A DNA stretch of 59,028 bases from Paraburkholderia fynbosensis (GTDB lineage Bacteria > Pseudomonadota > Gammaproteobacteria > Burkholderiales > Burkholderiaceae), in contig NZ_CADIKI010000034.1 in NCBI RefSeq assembly GCF_902859935.1, forward strand, positions 1-59,028, written 5' to 3'. Of this stretch, positions 26,780-36,131 are shown piece after piece; the first letter of the stretch is position 1; the number at the start of each line of letters is the position of its first letter. Position numbers and translations under genes: made by a program. Under the pieces are notes generated by a model. It was not told the origin of the DNA. It searched no databases and was given only the letters and a program-made list of their open reading frames with translations.

Positions 26780-28045
26780 TTATCCGGGCAACTGGCTGAA
26801 GTTGACGAGAAGTGGCGAGCCGCGCTTTCTCAGCGCGTTCAGGTAGACAATCTCGTTGTACGTTGTCCGCGTCTGCCAGCAGCGATACAGGATGCGGATC
26901 CACTTGAACGCCAGGGCTCGGAGTGCCACGTGGTGGGAGTCGCCCTTCGCGCGCTGCTGCCGGTAGTAAGCGCCCGCCCAGAATGACCGGTTGATAGTCT
27001 GGGCCGCCCATTCAACGAAGGTCTGGCGCAGGAATTTCGGGCACTGCCGGCGCCAGTGGACCCAGCTCTTCTTCCCGCTGCGCTCGGTCACCGGGGCAAT
27101 GCCGCTGTACTTCTGCAGTTCATCTGCACTCCTAAACCGCTCGCGCTGCTCACCGAAGGCGGCCAGCAGGCGCGGGGCCAGCTGGGCGCCGGCACCGGCC
27201 AGGTCCTCGAACAACGTATAGTCAGGCAGCGTGTGCACTACCGCCGCGATCTCCCGGTCGAACTGCGCGATCGCAGCCAGCACGGCGCGCAGCTGTGCCA
27301 CCAGTGCCAGCACGTGCAGACGGCACGGACCGATAATCGCAGGATCGTCAGTCAGCGCCGCCGCGCCCCGGATGGATTCGATGCGCGCGCTGATCCGGCT
27401 GGCGCTTCGGCAGTGGTGTGCATGGAAGAACGTCTCCAGGGTCGCCGTGCGGGCCTGCCGGACTGAGCGCAGCGTCGGCCAGCGGTCGAGAAAGTCGCAG
27501 AACAGCACTGTGCCCCGGTCATCGAACCATTCCAGCGCCTGCGGGTAGTACTGCTTGAGCGTGTCGCACAGCCGGTTGGTCAGCCGGTTCTGGTCGCCAA
27601 CGAGCTGCCGCCGCCGCTCAACCGGGCTCACCAGCGAGCGCATGGCGGCACTCTGCGGCCTGAGAGGACGGAAACGCTCCGGATGGCGCACCAGCAGGTC
27701 GAGCGCCAGTTCCGCATCGGCCGGATCATCCTTGGCGCCACTGGGCTGGAACGCTTCGCGATATTTCGCCAGGGTGGCGGGGTTGATGGGAAACAGCATG
27801 AGGAAGTCGTACTTCTGCAGCGCGGCGACGATCGGTCCCTTCGCCAGTTCAAGGGCTACCGCAACCGGACTGCCGAAGCGGCGGTATAACGTGTTTGCCC
27901 ATCCGTCGATGGCCGCGACTTGATGTGGGATGCAGCAGGACTCGCGCCGGGTATCCCCGGCTGCCTGCAGGCAGATATCATGTTTCGTGTCCGCCCAGTC
28001 GATACCGACGTAGGCCGTGAATGGCTGCTCGGGTAGCGGTGACAT
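26780..28045 (-). CDS. IS110-family transposase (large subgroup)
   Basis: The protein has about 421 residues from MSPLPEQPFTAYVGIDWADT. It carries the RuvC-like N-terminal motif (VGIDWADTKHDIC), the acidic SGAKDDPADAELAL motif, and the C-terminal region with LAGAGAQLAPRLLAAFGEQR and YSGIAPVTERSGKK. No lesions were found, so it is potentially active. The ATG at 28045 matches the domain start; an upstream extension to 28132 has no family sequence. Confidence 0.9.
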   Translation of the reverse strand: MSPLPEQPFTAYVGIDWADTKHDICLQAAGDTRRESCCIPHQVAAIDGWANTLYRRFGSPVAVALELAKGPIVAALQKYDFLMLFPINPATLAKYREAFQPSGAKDDPADAELALDLLVRHPERFRPLRPQSAAMRSLVSPVERRRQLVGDQNRLTNRLCDTLKQYYPQALEWFDDRGTVLFCDFLDRWPTLRSVRQARTATLETFFHAHHCRSASRISARIESIRGAAALTDDPAIIGPCRLHVLALVAQLRAVLAAIAQFDREIAAVVHTLPDYTLFEDLAGAGAQLAPRLLAAFGEQRERFRSADELQKYSGIAPVTERSGKKSWVHWRRQCPKFLRQTFVEWAAQTINRSFWAGAYYRQQRAKGDSHHVALRALAFKWIRILYRCWQTRTTYNEIVYLNALRKRGSPLLVNFSQLPG

Positions 28046-28344
28046 GTGGACCTCTGCAAGTGCTAGATTACGCGAAGGGACATGCATGCCTGCGTCCACC
28101 GAAGGCGATATAGGAAGCCAGTCGGACGGCAAACCCTGAGTATTCGTTTGAACGCAGGCGCACCCGGGGACCCGAAACTGACTCTAGAAACGTCCGAAAC
28201 GTTGCGAGATGCTATTCGTAGTCCATGGGTGCATGTCCCGCCTTCGCCGACAGCTACCTGCCAGCTGTGACCAGTATCACCGAAAGCGGGACGGACTATC
28301 TATATTGAGATGCAGCCCTCAACCGACCCTTTCAGGAGGCTGAA

Positions 28345-29358
28345 ATGAAGTATAGCGGCATCGATCTGCACTCGAACAACGCCGTAGTCGCCGTGATTGA
28401 CGACCGGGACCGGGTGCTGTACTGCAAGCGGCTTGCCAATGATCTACAACTCATAGTGGCCGCGCTGGAGCCCTATCGGGATGAACTGCAGGAAGTGGTC
28501 GTGGAATCAACGTTCAACTGGTACTGGCTTGTCGACGGACTGATGGCCGACGGTTTTGCCGTACATCTGGCCAATACTGCAGCGATCAAGCAGTACGAGG
28601 GCCTGAAGTACTCCGGTGACGAACACGACGCCGTATTCCTTGCCCACATTTTTCGGCTTGGATTGCTGCCCGAAGGCTACATTTATCCGTCTCACGAACG
28701 CGCGTTACGCGACCTGGCGCGCAAGCGCATGCAGCTTGTCCAGCAACGTACCCTGAACATCCTGAGTATCGAAAGCCTGCTCGCCAGGCAGCTCAATCTA
28801 CGCATCAATGGAGAACACGTGCAACGTCTCGACGACGCAGCGGTGCGAGCACTCGTGTTGCCGCCGCACGTCGAGCGCGCGCTGATGGCTAACCTTGCCG
28901 TGCTCCATACGCTGTGCACAGAGATTCAGGCGCTTGAGGCCACTCTCCACAAGGAAGTCAAGCTGCGCCCACAGTTCGACATCCTCAAGAGTGCGCCCGG
29001 AATCGGCAACATCCTTGCGGCCACCATCATGCTCGAAACCGGCACCATCGCACGCTTCGCCAGCGTTGGCCATTTCAGCTCCTATTGCCGCTGCGTGGAC
29101 AGCAAGCGCATCTCCAACGGCAAGAAAAAGGGCGAAGGCAATGCAAGCAATGGCAACCGTTACCTTGCCTGGGCATTCGTCGAGGCCGCCGCTGGAGCGT
29201 TGCGCTGCTGTCCACAGGCCAGGCGTTTCTATGACCGCAAAAAGTCAAAGCGCCTGCGCGTCGTGGCCATGAAGGCACTCGCACACAAGCTCGCGCGTGC
29301 CGCTTATTACATGATGAGGGAGGGCAAACCCTTTGACCTCAACCGATGTTTCGGCTGA
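28345..29358 (+). CDS. IS110-family transposase
   Basis: This intact 337-residue protein has MKYSGIDLHSNNAVVAVIDD at the start, VVESTFNWYWLVDGL and the acidic motif KYSGDEHDAVFLAH. The transposase_20 domain is FDILKSAPGIGNILAATIML with the C-terminal RISNGKKKGEGNASNGNR. A good ribosome-binding site (AGGAGG) lies before the ATG. It is unrelated in detail to the minus-strand IS110 next to it, so two different elements lie side by side. Confidence 0.9.
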   Translation: MKYSGIDLHSNNAVVAVIDDRDRVLYCKRLANDLQLIVAALEPYRDELQEVVVESTFNWYWLVDGLMADGFAVHLANTAAIKQYEGLKYSGDEHDAVFLAHIFRLGLLPEGYIYPSHERALRDLARKRMQLVQQRTLNILSIESLLARQLNLRINGEHVQRLDDAAVRALVLPPHVERALMANLAVLHTLCTEIQALEATLHKEVKLRPQFDILKSAPGIGNILAATIMLETGTIARFASVGHFSSYCRCVDSKRISNGKKKGEGNASNGNRYLAWAFVEAAAGALRCCPQARRFYDRKKSKRLRVVAMKALAHKLARAAYYMMREGKPFDLNRCFG

Positions 29359-29793
29359 CCTTGGCGGGGGGTGACGAGCCCGGCGGCATTGTTGGCATCA
29401 AACCAGCAAGTTGATTGGGACACACCTCCCGGCCATTCCCGATGCAGCGTAACGGCTGAGACGCCCAGACCATGAGCCCGAGCAAGCCTGGTACCCACAC
29501 GGGTAACCACATTGTTGTCTCACCCCCTGGACATTGGCCTGGTACCGACGGTTTTCTGAGGCTCCACGTGAGCCAGGGGCGAAGGCCAGAACACCGGCAC
29601 TCGCCTTGAACCCGATGGGTGACTGGTGCGGATCAGTTCCGCAACCAGATGAACGAAATACCGGGTGCGCCGCGACGTTTCGCTTCGCACGGGGCCAGCG
29701 ACCGCTTTGCAACAACGCAAGGCCGCGCCTTGTGGGTAGTGCTGTACCGCTTTCCAACGGCCTTTCAATGGGTGACAAAGCCCGTGCGCGGTC
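29359..29793. other. Non-coding stretch after the IS110 element
   Basis: No supported gene. It probably contains the right end of the IS110 element and filler up to the hydantoinase scrap. Confidence 0.35.
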
Positions 29794-29972
29794 TTCGACC
29801 GCGCCGGCGGCCTGATCGCGAATGCGCCGCACATTCCGGTGCATCTCGGCTCGATGAGCGACAGCGTGGCGAGCGTGATCCACAAGCACAGCGCGACCAT
29901 GCAGCGCGGCGACGTCTACATGCTGAACGTGCCGTACAACGGCGGCACGCATCTGCCGGACATTACCGTGGA
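29794..29972 (+). pseudogene. Fragment of N-methylhydantoinase B / 5-oxoprolinase beta-type protein
   Basis: About 60 codons read FDRAGGLIANAPHIPVHLGS, SMSDSVASVIHKH and QRGDVYMLNVPYNGGTHLPD, a conserved block of the HyuB family, then diverge at once. Both ends are missing, so it is a relic of a hydantoin/oxoproline catabolic gene cut by rearrangement. Confidence 0.75.
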
Positions 29973-30172
29973 ATGCGCACGAAACTCGCCTGTGCCCCGG
30001 CAATGCCAGCGCTTTTCGACATAAGCAGTGCTTTTTATATGACGTTATTCGGCCAATCTTTTTTTCGGCAAACCACGTGGACCCTTTCATGTCCTGATCA
30101 GTCAATAACATGCTCTAATCCGCCGCTTGCGATTGCAGCTCGCTCCGAGTGACTACACTTCGCTTCGGCCTG

Positions 30173-30250
30173 TCGAGGGGCGCTTCTCTCAGGCAAACCC
30201 GCCCCCTCGAACTTTCAGCCTGCCGCTCCCCCGGGCGGCAGGCATTTTTT
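30173..30250 (+). ncRNA. Candidate structured RNA ending in a terminator
   Basis: A hairpin TCGAGGGGCG...CGCCCCCTCGA (30173-30182 with 30200-30210, one bulged G) is followed 7 bp later by a strong terminator. There is no open frame in the stretch and no gene just upstream on this strand. It could be a small RNA 3' part, or only the trailer of a lost gene. Confidence 0.4.
30218..30250 (+). terminator. Rho-independent terminator
   Basis: GCCTGCCGC (30218-30226) pairs with GCGGCAGGC (30235-30243), a 9-bp GC-rich stem. ATTTTTT follows directly. Confidence 0.85.
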
Positions 30251-30557
30251 ATGTCTATGCGCCTCCCCACTTCCATCGGCTGTTCATGCCTGTATGTCTT
30301 GGGCAAAGCCGCCAAAAGCATGATCGAATCCGCCACACCAAGTGGGCTCGAGTACTTCGCCGGGCGGGAAAGCGAGCGAATTAGCCACGCCCCACAGACC
30401 GCTTAATGATGGCAACGCCTTACATGACAGGCGTCTCACTCGTTTAGCCTCTCTCCACAAGTTCCAACGAAGCGGTTCGATCCCCCGCCGCGGCAATTCG
30501 ACAGGGACAGTCGACACCTTCCTGAATTATGCGAAACTTGTGTCAGAGGAATACTCC

Positions 30558-30806
30558 ATGCCTATGCATGAGGGACTCATGGAAGAGAAGGTAAATTACA
30601 CGTACGAATATGAGGGTGGTTTCGGTACCTATCGCACTACTGGCACCCGGCCAGTACATCAACTCCCTCTCGTTGGTGACAACGTAGCGATGAAGGTCGA
30701 GGAAATGGGATTTGATAATGTTCTGAAAGTGAAATCGCGACTATTCGAATACGATGTAACAGGCTCGCTGACTGTCACGCTTCGCCTATCCCATACTGTC
30801 TATTAG
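30558..30806 (+). CDS. Small hypothetical protein
   Basis: An 82-residue protein starts MPMHEGLMEEKVNYTYEYEG and is rich in aromatic and charged beta-strand residues, ending SLTVTLRLSHTVY. AGAGGA lies 8 bp before the ATG, which supports this start over a much longer open frame. No family was recognised. GC content is lower than in the flanks. It is the first of three or four short genes between insertion sequences. Confidence 0.5.
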   Translation: MPMHEGLMEEKVNYTYEYEGGFGTYRTTGTRPVHQLPLVGDNVAMKVEEMGFDNVLKVKSRLFEYDVTGSLTVTLRLSHTVY

Positions 30807-30934
30807 GAACCCTGCGCATAGTCGACATGGAACGCCCCTTCCGTTGAGGTGAGCAGATCTGAAGTGGATAGTTGCAGAAGCCGCACGGCGACAAATTGAG
30901 GCAAATGCGCTTCATCTTTAAGGAATACGATCTC

Positions 30935-31192
30935 ATGGATGATATTCAACAAGTGCGAATGCAACTTCTCGCGTATCAGACTCTGATTGCAGTGCTGCTC
31001 GCGAAGACATCGCCCACCGTCCGCGAATTGGAGCACGTGCGACGGGCTATCCGACACAGTGCCGCATTTCACCCAATGGATGAACAGAACCGCGACGCCT
31101 CAAGCGAGTACGCAGCCGCACTGGAAGACGTATTTCTGACTGCCTCACTGCTTATCCAGCATCCTCGCGAATCAACGCTTCCCGCTTCATGA
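30935..31192 (+). CDS. Small helical hypothetical protein
   Basis: An 85-residue protein starts MDDIQQVRMQLLAYQTLIAV, all-helical in character, with a hydrophobic first helix and an acidic second half. AAGGA lies 9 bp before the ATG. It follows the preceding small gene by 128 bp on the same strand. Function unknown. Confidence 0.5.
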   Translation: MDDIQQVRMQLLAYQTLIAVLLAKTSPTVRELEHVRRAIRHSAAFHPMDEQNRDASSEYAAALEDVFLTASLLIQHPRESTLPAS

Positions 31193-31295
31193 TAGAGGTA
31201 TTCGGGCGGCGCCTTACGCGGACGCTACCTCCCCGAGCCGTGGCTGAAAAAGAATAGTTCAGGCTGGAATATCAATTGCCATATTTGAGGAAGTC

Positions 31296-31493
31296 ATGCA
31301 GTTACCTAGTGTCGATAACCTTGTCAAAGATCTACAGCGCGGCATCACCTACAACGTTTGTGCTTATCGCACACTCTCCTGGGAAGAAAGGATGCGCGCT
31401 GTGCAAGTCTTCATGCAGCAACAGGGCATGAATCAACCGCGGCAGGGCGCGGTTGTAAAAATTTTCTCTGTCATCGGACTCAACGACCAGTAG
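31296..31493 (+). CDS. Small hypothetical protein
   Basis: A 65-residue protein starts MQLPSVDNLVKDLQRGITYN and ends in a short hydrophobic stretch (AVVKIFSVIGLNDQ). TGAGGAAG stands just before the ATG. No family was recognised. It is the third short gene of the islet. Confidence 0.5.
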   Translation: MQLPSVDNLVKDLQRGITYNVCAYRTLSWEERMRAVQVFMQQQGMNQPRQGAVVKIFSVIGLNDQ

Positions 31494-31573
31494 TCATGCA
31501 CCTACATCGGACGAGGTGACAGGCTACCGTGCGTCACACTAGAAGCGAATCCCCTCGATCCATCGCGATCGAT

Positions 31574-31759
31574 CTAATCTGAGTTCGACAGCAGATCGTC
31601 AATACTAATGTCAGGTAATTTCTTGGCTATCATGTCCCAGAAAATTGTTTCACGCAGTGCGCATGCATCTTCGGCCGTCCTCCACTGTAGCGCGCTGACG
31701 ATGGTATCGGCGGTTTCCCTAGCGGCATCAACAATTGTCTTGATATCTTGTCTGTGCAT
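31574..31759 (-). CDS. Possible small hypothetical protein
   Basis: A 61-residue minus-strand frame reads MHRQDIKTIVDAARETADTI and ends in an acidic ISIDDLLSNSD. Composition is natural, but there is no ribosome-binding site before the ATG. Low confidence. Confidence 0.3.
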   Translation of the reverse strand: MHRQDIKTIVDAARETADTIVSALQWRTAEDACALRETIFWDMIAKKLPDISIDDLLSNSD

Positions 31760-31999
31760 GAGGAGGTTATCGGCGGCGCACCCGGATTATTTAGGCTCGC
31801 ACGCAATCGCTCGCTGAGGGAACTCTTCACTTCGGCGCATTCTCGCGGAATCCCGTTGTTCCAACTGCCATCGGTGCAGTTAGCGAGGTGCGTGGAGGAT
31901 CACATAATACGACCGCCGCCTCCTAAGGATAGGACCGGAAAAACCTGGTTCGAGGCCACTGAATTTGCAAGAAGGCCAGAATGCAAAGCTTTGTCTTAA

Positions 32000-33184
32000 G
32001 GAAGGCCTGCAGAAGTCGTTTTTGACGCGATGATCTTTCGCATCCATCGCAGCCTGACCGTTGATAACATTTTGGGGGTGAAGATCACTTTGCATTACCG
32101 CCTGTCCAAGGCAATTTCGGCGAAACGTGTGGCCGCACCGAACCGATTTCAAGATTTTCGCAAGGCTCTGCGTGCCATCCACAAGTTGCTCAAAGCAAAC
32201 AATGTGGTGATCTGGGCGGTGTTCTTCATCAAACCAGGATAACGGGTTTTCGCATAACCGAACTGCCGCTTGATGACGCGAAACGGGTGCTCGACCTTGG
32301 CTCGAATTCCAGCCTACAGCCGTTCGATCTCATCGTATATCGCGTCCAGAGGATCACTCGGATCCAGCGTTCTGCGCTTGCCCGGTCTCATCGCACATGC
32401 CAACGCGCTGCGTGAGCCTGAGCCTCACAATGCTTTGCGATCCTCTAATACCTGACATCGGCGTAGACATGCGTCTCTTCGCCATGCAGCAACGCCGGGA
32501 CAACGGTGATGTCGTGCACCTTGGCCGCCGTTCCAATCACTGTGTGAACCGGTCCGGAGTCTGCATCCACGCCGATATGCGATTTCATTCCGAAGTACCA
32601 GTTGCCGCCTTCTGTGTCGAGTGCGTTTCTGGATCCCGGGTGCCGGAACCGTTCTTTGTGGAACTGGGTGCGGCAATCAGGGCGGCGTCGACTGCGGATC
32701 CGGCCTTTAGCATCAAGCCTTTCTCCGTCAGGATCTCATTGACCAGTGCGAGCATTTGCGCCGCCAGACCGTGCGTTTCGAGCAGATGGCGGAACCGGAG
32801 AATCGTGCTTTCATCCGGCAAACGCGCCATGCCGCCGTCAAGACCTGCGAACTCGCGATACAGCGGCACGTCGTAGAGCGCTTCTTCCATTGCAGGGTCG
32901 GACAGACCAAACCACTGCTGCATAAAATGAATCTGCAGCATCGTCGCGATCGGGAACGGCGGTCGGCCCGTTTTACCCTTGGGATAGTGCGGCTCAATCA
33001 GCGCAATCTGCCTTGACCACGGCACGACACGGCCCATCTCATCCAGAAACTCCCGCTTGCGCGTCCGTTTTGTCGTCAGATCCAGACCAAGACCGAGTTG
33101 CGTCATCGACTCTCTCCAGAACATCCATGCTACCCAGGATAGTTCACCTACTTGTCAACGCCTGGGCTTTATGCAGACCTTTCT
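32000..33184 (-). mobile_element. IS5-family insertion sequence, decayed
   Basis: Imperfect inverted repeats mark the ends: GGAAGGCCTGCAGAAG at the left (from about 32000) and, read on the other strand, GAAAGGTCTGCATAAAG at the right (to about 33184). Between them lies a broken IS5 transposase on the minus strand. Confidence 0.75.
32149..33106 (-). pseudogene. IS5-family transposase, multiple lesions
   Basis: The N-terminal half is intact (MTQLGLGLDLTTKRTRKREF, HYPKGKTGRPPFPIATMLQI, FAGLDGGMARLPDESTILRF). The centre (NWYFGMKSHIGVDADSG) and the C-terminus (AKVEHPFRVIKRQFGYAKTR, FALSNLWMARR) are readable only in other frames and through at least one stop. All catalytic DDE blocks are recognisable, so inactivation is fairly recent. 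Confidence 0.85.
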
Positions 33185-33442
33185 AACTCATTTAAACGAC
33201 TACCCTATACCCTCCGTCTCAATTTCTATGAAATTTCATTCCACCGATTAGATTTCATCCTTTTACGCTAATCTCGTCAGTGCGCTTCCGCACCCTCCTT
33301 TTGTCCAGAGGTGTCAATTCCTTGGTCTATTCCGCCAAGTAATATTGGCCCGATCATCGTTTGCCTAAAATGCGACAATAAGAGAAATGACAAGCCTTGA
33401 AAGAGGCTTTACAGGCAAAAAAGATTTTCGGGGAAAAAGGCA

Positions 33443-34441
33443 ATGGACCTGACACACACTCCGCCGCTGGGTTCGCGGTTCAACGCCGTCGTTCCGATGC
33501 AGGCAAACGCAATGACTCGCGTCGACATAGCGCTGTTCAATGGATTTGCTTTGCCTAAAGTGGCGGCCCTGATCGAGATATTTTCCAAAGCGAATGCGCT
33601 CGTCGCGTCGCAGGGATCGGGCCGCACACGCTATGACATATCGCTGCTTTCGTCTGAGGGCGGGCGCATCGCGAGTTCGTCCTCGGTATTCGTTTGGACC
33701 GACAGCGTCGACTCACACCAGGGCACGAACGACACGCACCTGATGTTCATCGCAGGCGGACCCGGCGTGCAGCAGACATGCCACGACGAGCGCCTGCGCA
33801 ACTGGCTCCGCCATCGGCATCAATTCTGCAAACTTGTTCACCCGGTCGCAGAGGGTCACCTGCTTCTGGAAGCCGCTGGGCTCTCAACGCGCTACTGGCA
33901 GTTTCCCCAGAGCGACAACGCTCTTCCCGATCGGCTGCCCGCGCAATCGCCAAGCAAGCCGCCGGCCGCGATACGTACGGCATTGCATATCGTTGAACAC
34001 GACCTCGGTCCCGAACTGGGGAGCCGGGTTGCCGAGTCCATCGTGCCACGGCCCCAAACCCCCTTCAGTTCTTCTATCGCACGGGGCACAGCGCCACAGG
34101 TCAGCGAAATGATCATGGTATCGGCGCGCTGGATGGAGGCAAATCTCGATCGTTCCATTTCGATCGACGAAGCGGCACGCCTCGCCGCCATGAGCGAACG
34201 CAACTTCTTACGTCGCTTCAAAAACGAAATTGGCATGACGCCCTCCGACTATCTGCTCCGCTCGCGGCTGAATCTGAGCTGCCGAATGCTCGCGGAGTCG
34301 AGTTTGCCCATCGACAAGATCGCGCGGCGCTGCGGAATCGGCAACGGTGGGCAGTTGTCGAAGCTTTTCAGAAAGTATCTTGCGACAACTCCCACCGAGT
34401 ATCGACGGAGCAACGCTGAGTCGTCGAACATCACTGCCTGA
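33443..34441 (+). CDS. AraC-family regulator with DJ-1/PfpI-like N-terminal domain (FtrA type), copy 1
   Basis: This is a 332-residue protein. The N-terminal class I glutamine amidotransferase-like domain (VDIALFNGFALPKVAALIEI, LLSSEGGRIASSSSVFVWTD, LMFIAGGPGVQQ) is followed by two AraC helix-turn-helix motifs near the C-terminus (ISIDEAARLAAMSERNFLRR, IDKIARRCGIGNGGQLSKLF). It likely senses a small signal through the N-terminal domain and activates transcription. It stands at the left border of the exopolysaccharide locus. A close paralogue (55845-56828) and a more distant one (35061-36080) are in this window. GGGGAAAAAGG precedes the ATG. Confidence 0.9.
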   Translation: MDLTHTPPLGSRFNAVVPMQANAMTRVDIALFNGFALPKVAALIEIFSKANALVASQGSGRTRYDISLLSSEGGRIASSSSVFVWTDSVDSHQGTNDTHLMFIAGGPGVQQTCHDERLRNWLRHRHQFCKLVHPVAEGHLLLEAAGLSTRYWQFPQSDNALPDRLPAQSPSKPPAAIRTALHIVEHDLGPELGSRVAESIVPRPQTPFSSSIARGTAPQVSEMIMVSARWMEANLDRSISIDEAARLAAMSERNFLRRFKNEIGMTPSDYLLRSRLNLSCRMLAESSLPIDKIARRCGIGNGGQLSKLFRKYLATTPTEYRRSNAESSNITA

Positions 34442-35000
34442 GCGCGCACATCGGCTCGACCCACACGGCAAGTCCAACTCGGCGTAGTCCCGGTTCAGCA
34501 ACAGCGGACCCGCCCCACTCCCCACCATCACCCATAGCAACCGCGAAGGCTTTCGCTTTTGCCGACTGCCGGCAGCACCACGGGGTGCGCAGCGCAGCGT
34601 AACGGGCGGCTAACGCCCTCACTCGTCGGCATCGCGGCTACCAGCGGCACGGACGAGCAATGCGCCCGCGCTCGGTCGACCGAGCAACTACTCGCATTGC
34701 CCCATAAACCTTACCAATATAGAAGAAGTAAGGGTCATCGCATTTTAAACAACAGGAAAACAAAGAGTGCGAAATAGCATTCTATTCATAATGGCATGAA
34801 CAGAAAATGCTTTCGTAATGATCAAGTAATATTTATAGAAGGTCGCAAACGTTTAACCACCAATCGGCATATTGGCTCTTTTCCTATTACCCGATGGTCT
34901 TGAGCAATTCCGCCAACAGAGTGGTCGAATCGGACGACTTCGCCTGACGCATGCCCCGTCGCGAATATGATGCACCGCGGAAAACCTGATTTCGCTAATA
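34442..35000. other. 559-bp intergenic region between two regulator genes
   Basis: No gene is supported. The right part (34690-34860) is markedly AT-rich, with stretches such as CGTAATGATCAAGTAATATT. It is a likely promoter region for the second regulator and the exopolysaccharide operon. Clear -35/-10 pairs could not be fixed by eye. Confidence 0.4.
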
Positions 35001-35060
35001 GTGCCGGGGGCCAGCGGTATGGAATGTGGGACGGATAGATCCGAAAAGAAGATTTATGTT

Positions 35061-36080
35061 ATGACGGGTCGCAACCTTGAAGTGGTTCACTGCCGTAGAC
35101 AGATCGTCCTCCTTCTTTCCGAGGGATTTTCGTTGATTCATATGGGACGCCTCGCAGAGACATTCAGTCTCGCGAGTCGTATTCGCCATTCGAACAATGC
35201 GCTGCACCACTACTACGAGCTACGACTCGTGTCCGCCAGAGGCGGCGCCATTCGTTCTTCGTCCGGCGTGCTGATCTGGACCGACGCGGTCGACGTGCAT
35301 TACGCGAAAGATGTCGACGCGCTGTTCGCGCTCGCCGGGACGGCCCCGTCCATCGAAAGAGAAGAGCGGCTACTCTCGTGGTTGCGCCACACCTATCCTC
35401 ACGCGCAGGTGGTTCATGGAATCGGCGGCGGCCAGAGCGCTCTCGCCATGGCCGGCCTCGAGCCCAAAGATGGCGGGTTCCCAAAAACGGGGGGCAGTTC
35501 CTTGCCGCTGGGGGAACTGCATGCGCACGGCACGACCGGTATCGACGCCGAAGCCGCATGCGCACTAACCAGCGCATTGTCCATCGTCACACACGATTGC
35601 GGCCACGAAACGGCCAGCGAAGTGGCCGACACCTTGCTGCGCGCCACACCAAAACGATTCACTCACGCGGTACTCGATTCCCGTGAGTCGCGTGCCAGCG
35701 ACCTGATTCGCACGTCGGCGAATCAGTTGCGGGTCAACAGCGAGAACCGCGTATCGATTGCGGAAGCCGCGCAGGCTGTAGCGATGAGCGAGCGCAATTT
35801 CCTGCGCCGCTTCAAGCAGGAGATCGGTGTCACGCCGTCCGAATTCGTCCTGCGCGTCCGCCTCGAAAAAGCCTGCCACATGCTGGTCGATACCGACCTG
35901 CCTGCCGACAAGATCGCTCGCCGTACGGGCCTGGGTAGCGGCGACCGGCTCGCCAAGCTGTTTCGTCAGCGTCTGTCGACGTCACCCACCCAGTATCGGA
36001 CCGCCGAACGCAATCGTCCGGCCGAGAACGGTTCGTCGGAACCGGTCGCCGCCAGACGCGTGCGCCGTCCCGCTTCGTAA
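35061..36080 (+). CDS. AraC-family regulator with DJ-1/PfpI-like N-terminal domain, copy 2
   Basis: A 339-residue protein from the ATG at 35061 (a GTG 20 codons upstream is possible). The N-terminal amidotransferase-like fold is more divergent than in copy 1 (IVLLLSEGFSLIHMGRLAET, LRLVSARGGAIRSSSGVLIW). The C-terminal AraC domain is well conserved (VSIAEAAQAVAMSERNFLRR, ADKIARRTGLGSGDRLAKLF). It ends 51 bp before the initiating sugar transferase on the same strand, so it is the best candidate for the operon's pathway-specific regulator and may be part of the same transcript. Confidence 0.88.
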   Translation: MTGRNLEVVHCRRQIVLLLSEGFSLIHMGRLAETFSLASRIRHSNNALHHYYELRLVSARGGAIRSSSGVLIWTDAVDVHYAKDVDALFALAGTAPSIEREERLLSWLRHTYPHAQVVHGIGGGQSALAMAGLEPKDGGFPKTGGSSLPLGELHAHGTTGIDAEAACALTSALSIVTHDCGHETASEVADTLLRATPKRFTHAVLDSRESRASDLIRTSANQLRVNSENRVSIAEAAQAVAMSERNFLRRFKQEIGVTPSEFVLRVRLEKACHMLVDTDLPADKIARRTGLGSGDRLAKLFRQRLSTSPTQYRTAERNRPAENGSSEPVAARRVRRPAS

Positions 36081-36131
36081 CAGGCGAGAGATAGCTGGAC
36101 CTTGCGTCCCCCCAGCATCGTGGAGATCCTC

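Noticed and set aside
30468..30492. GCGGTTCGATCCC-like stretch resembling a tRNA T-arm
   Set aside because: The stem pairs poorly and no acceptor, D or anticodon arm could be built around it.
31748..31999. 83-codon plus-strand frame preceded by GAGGAGG
   Set aside because: The ribosome-binding-like sequence lies inside the frame, no start codon follows it at the right distance, and the frame runs into the IS5 left end.
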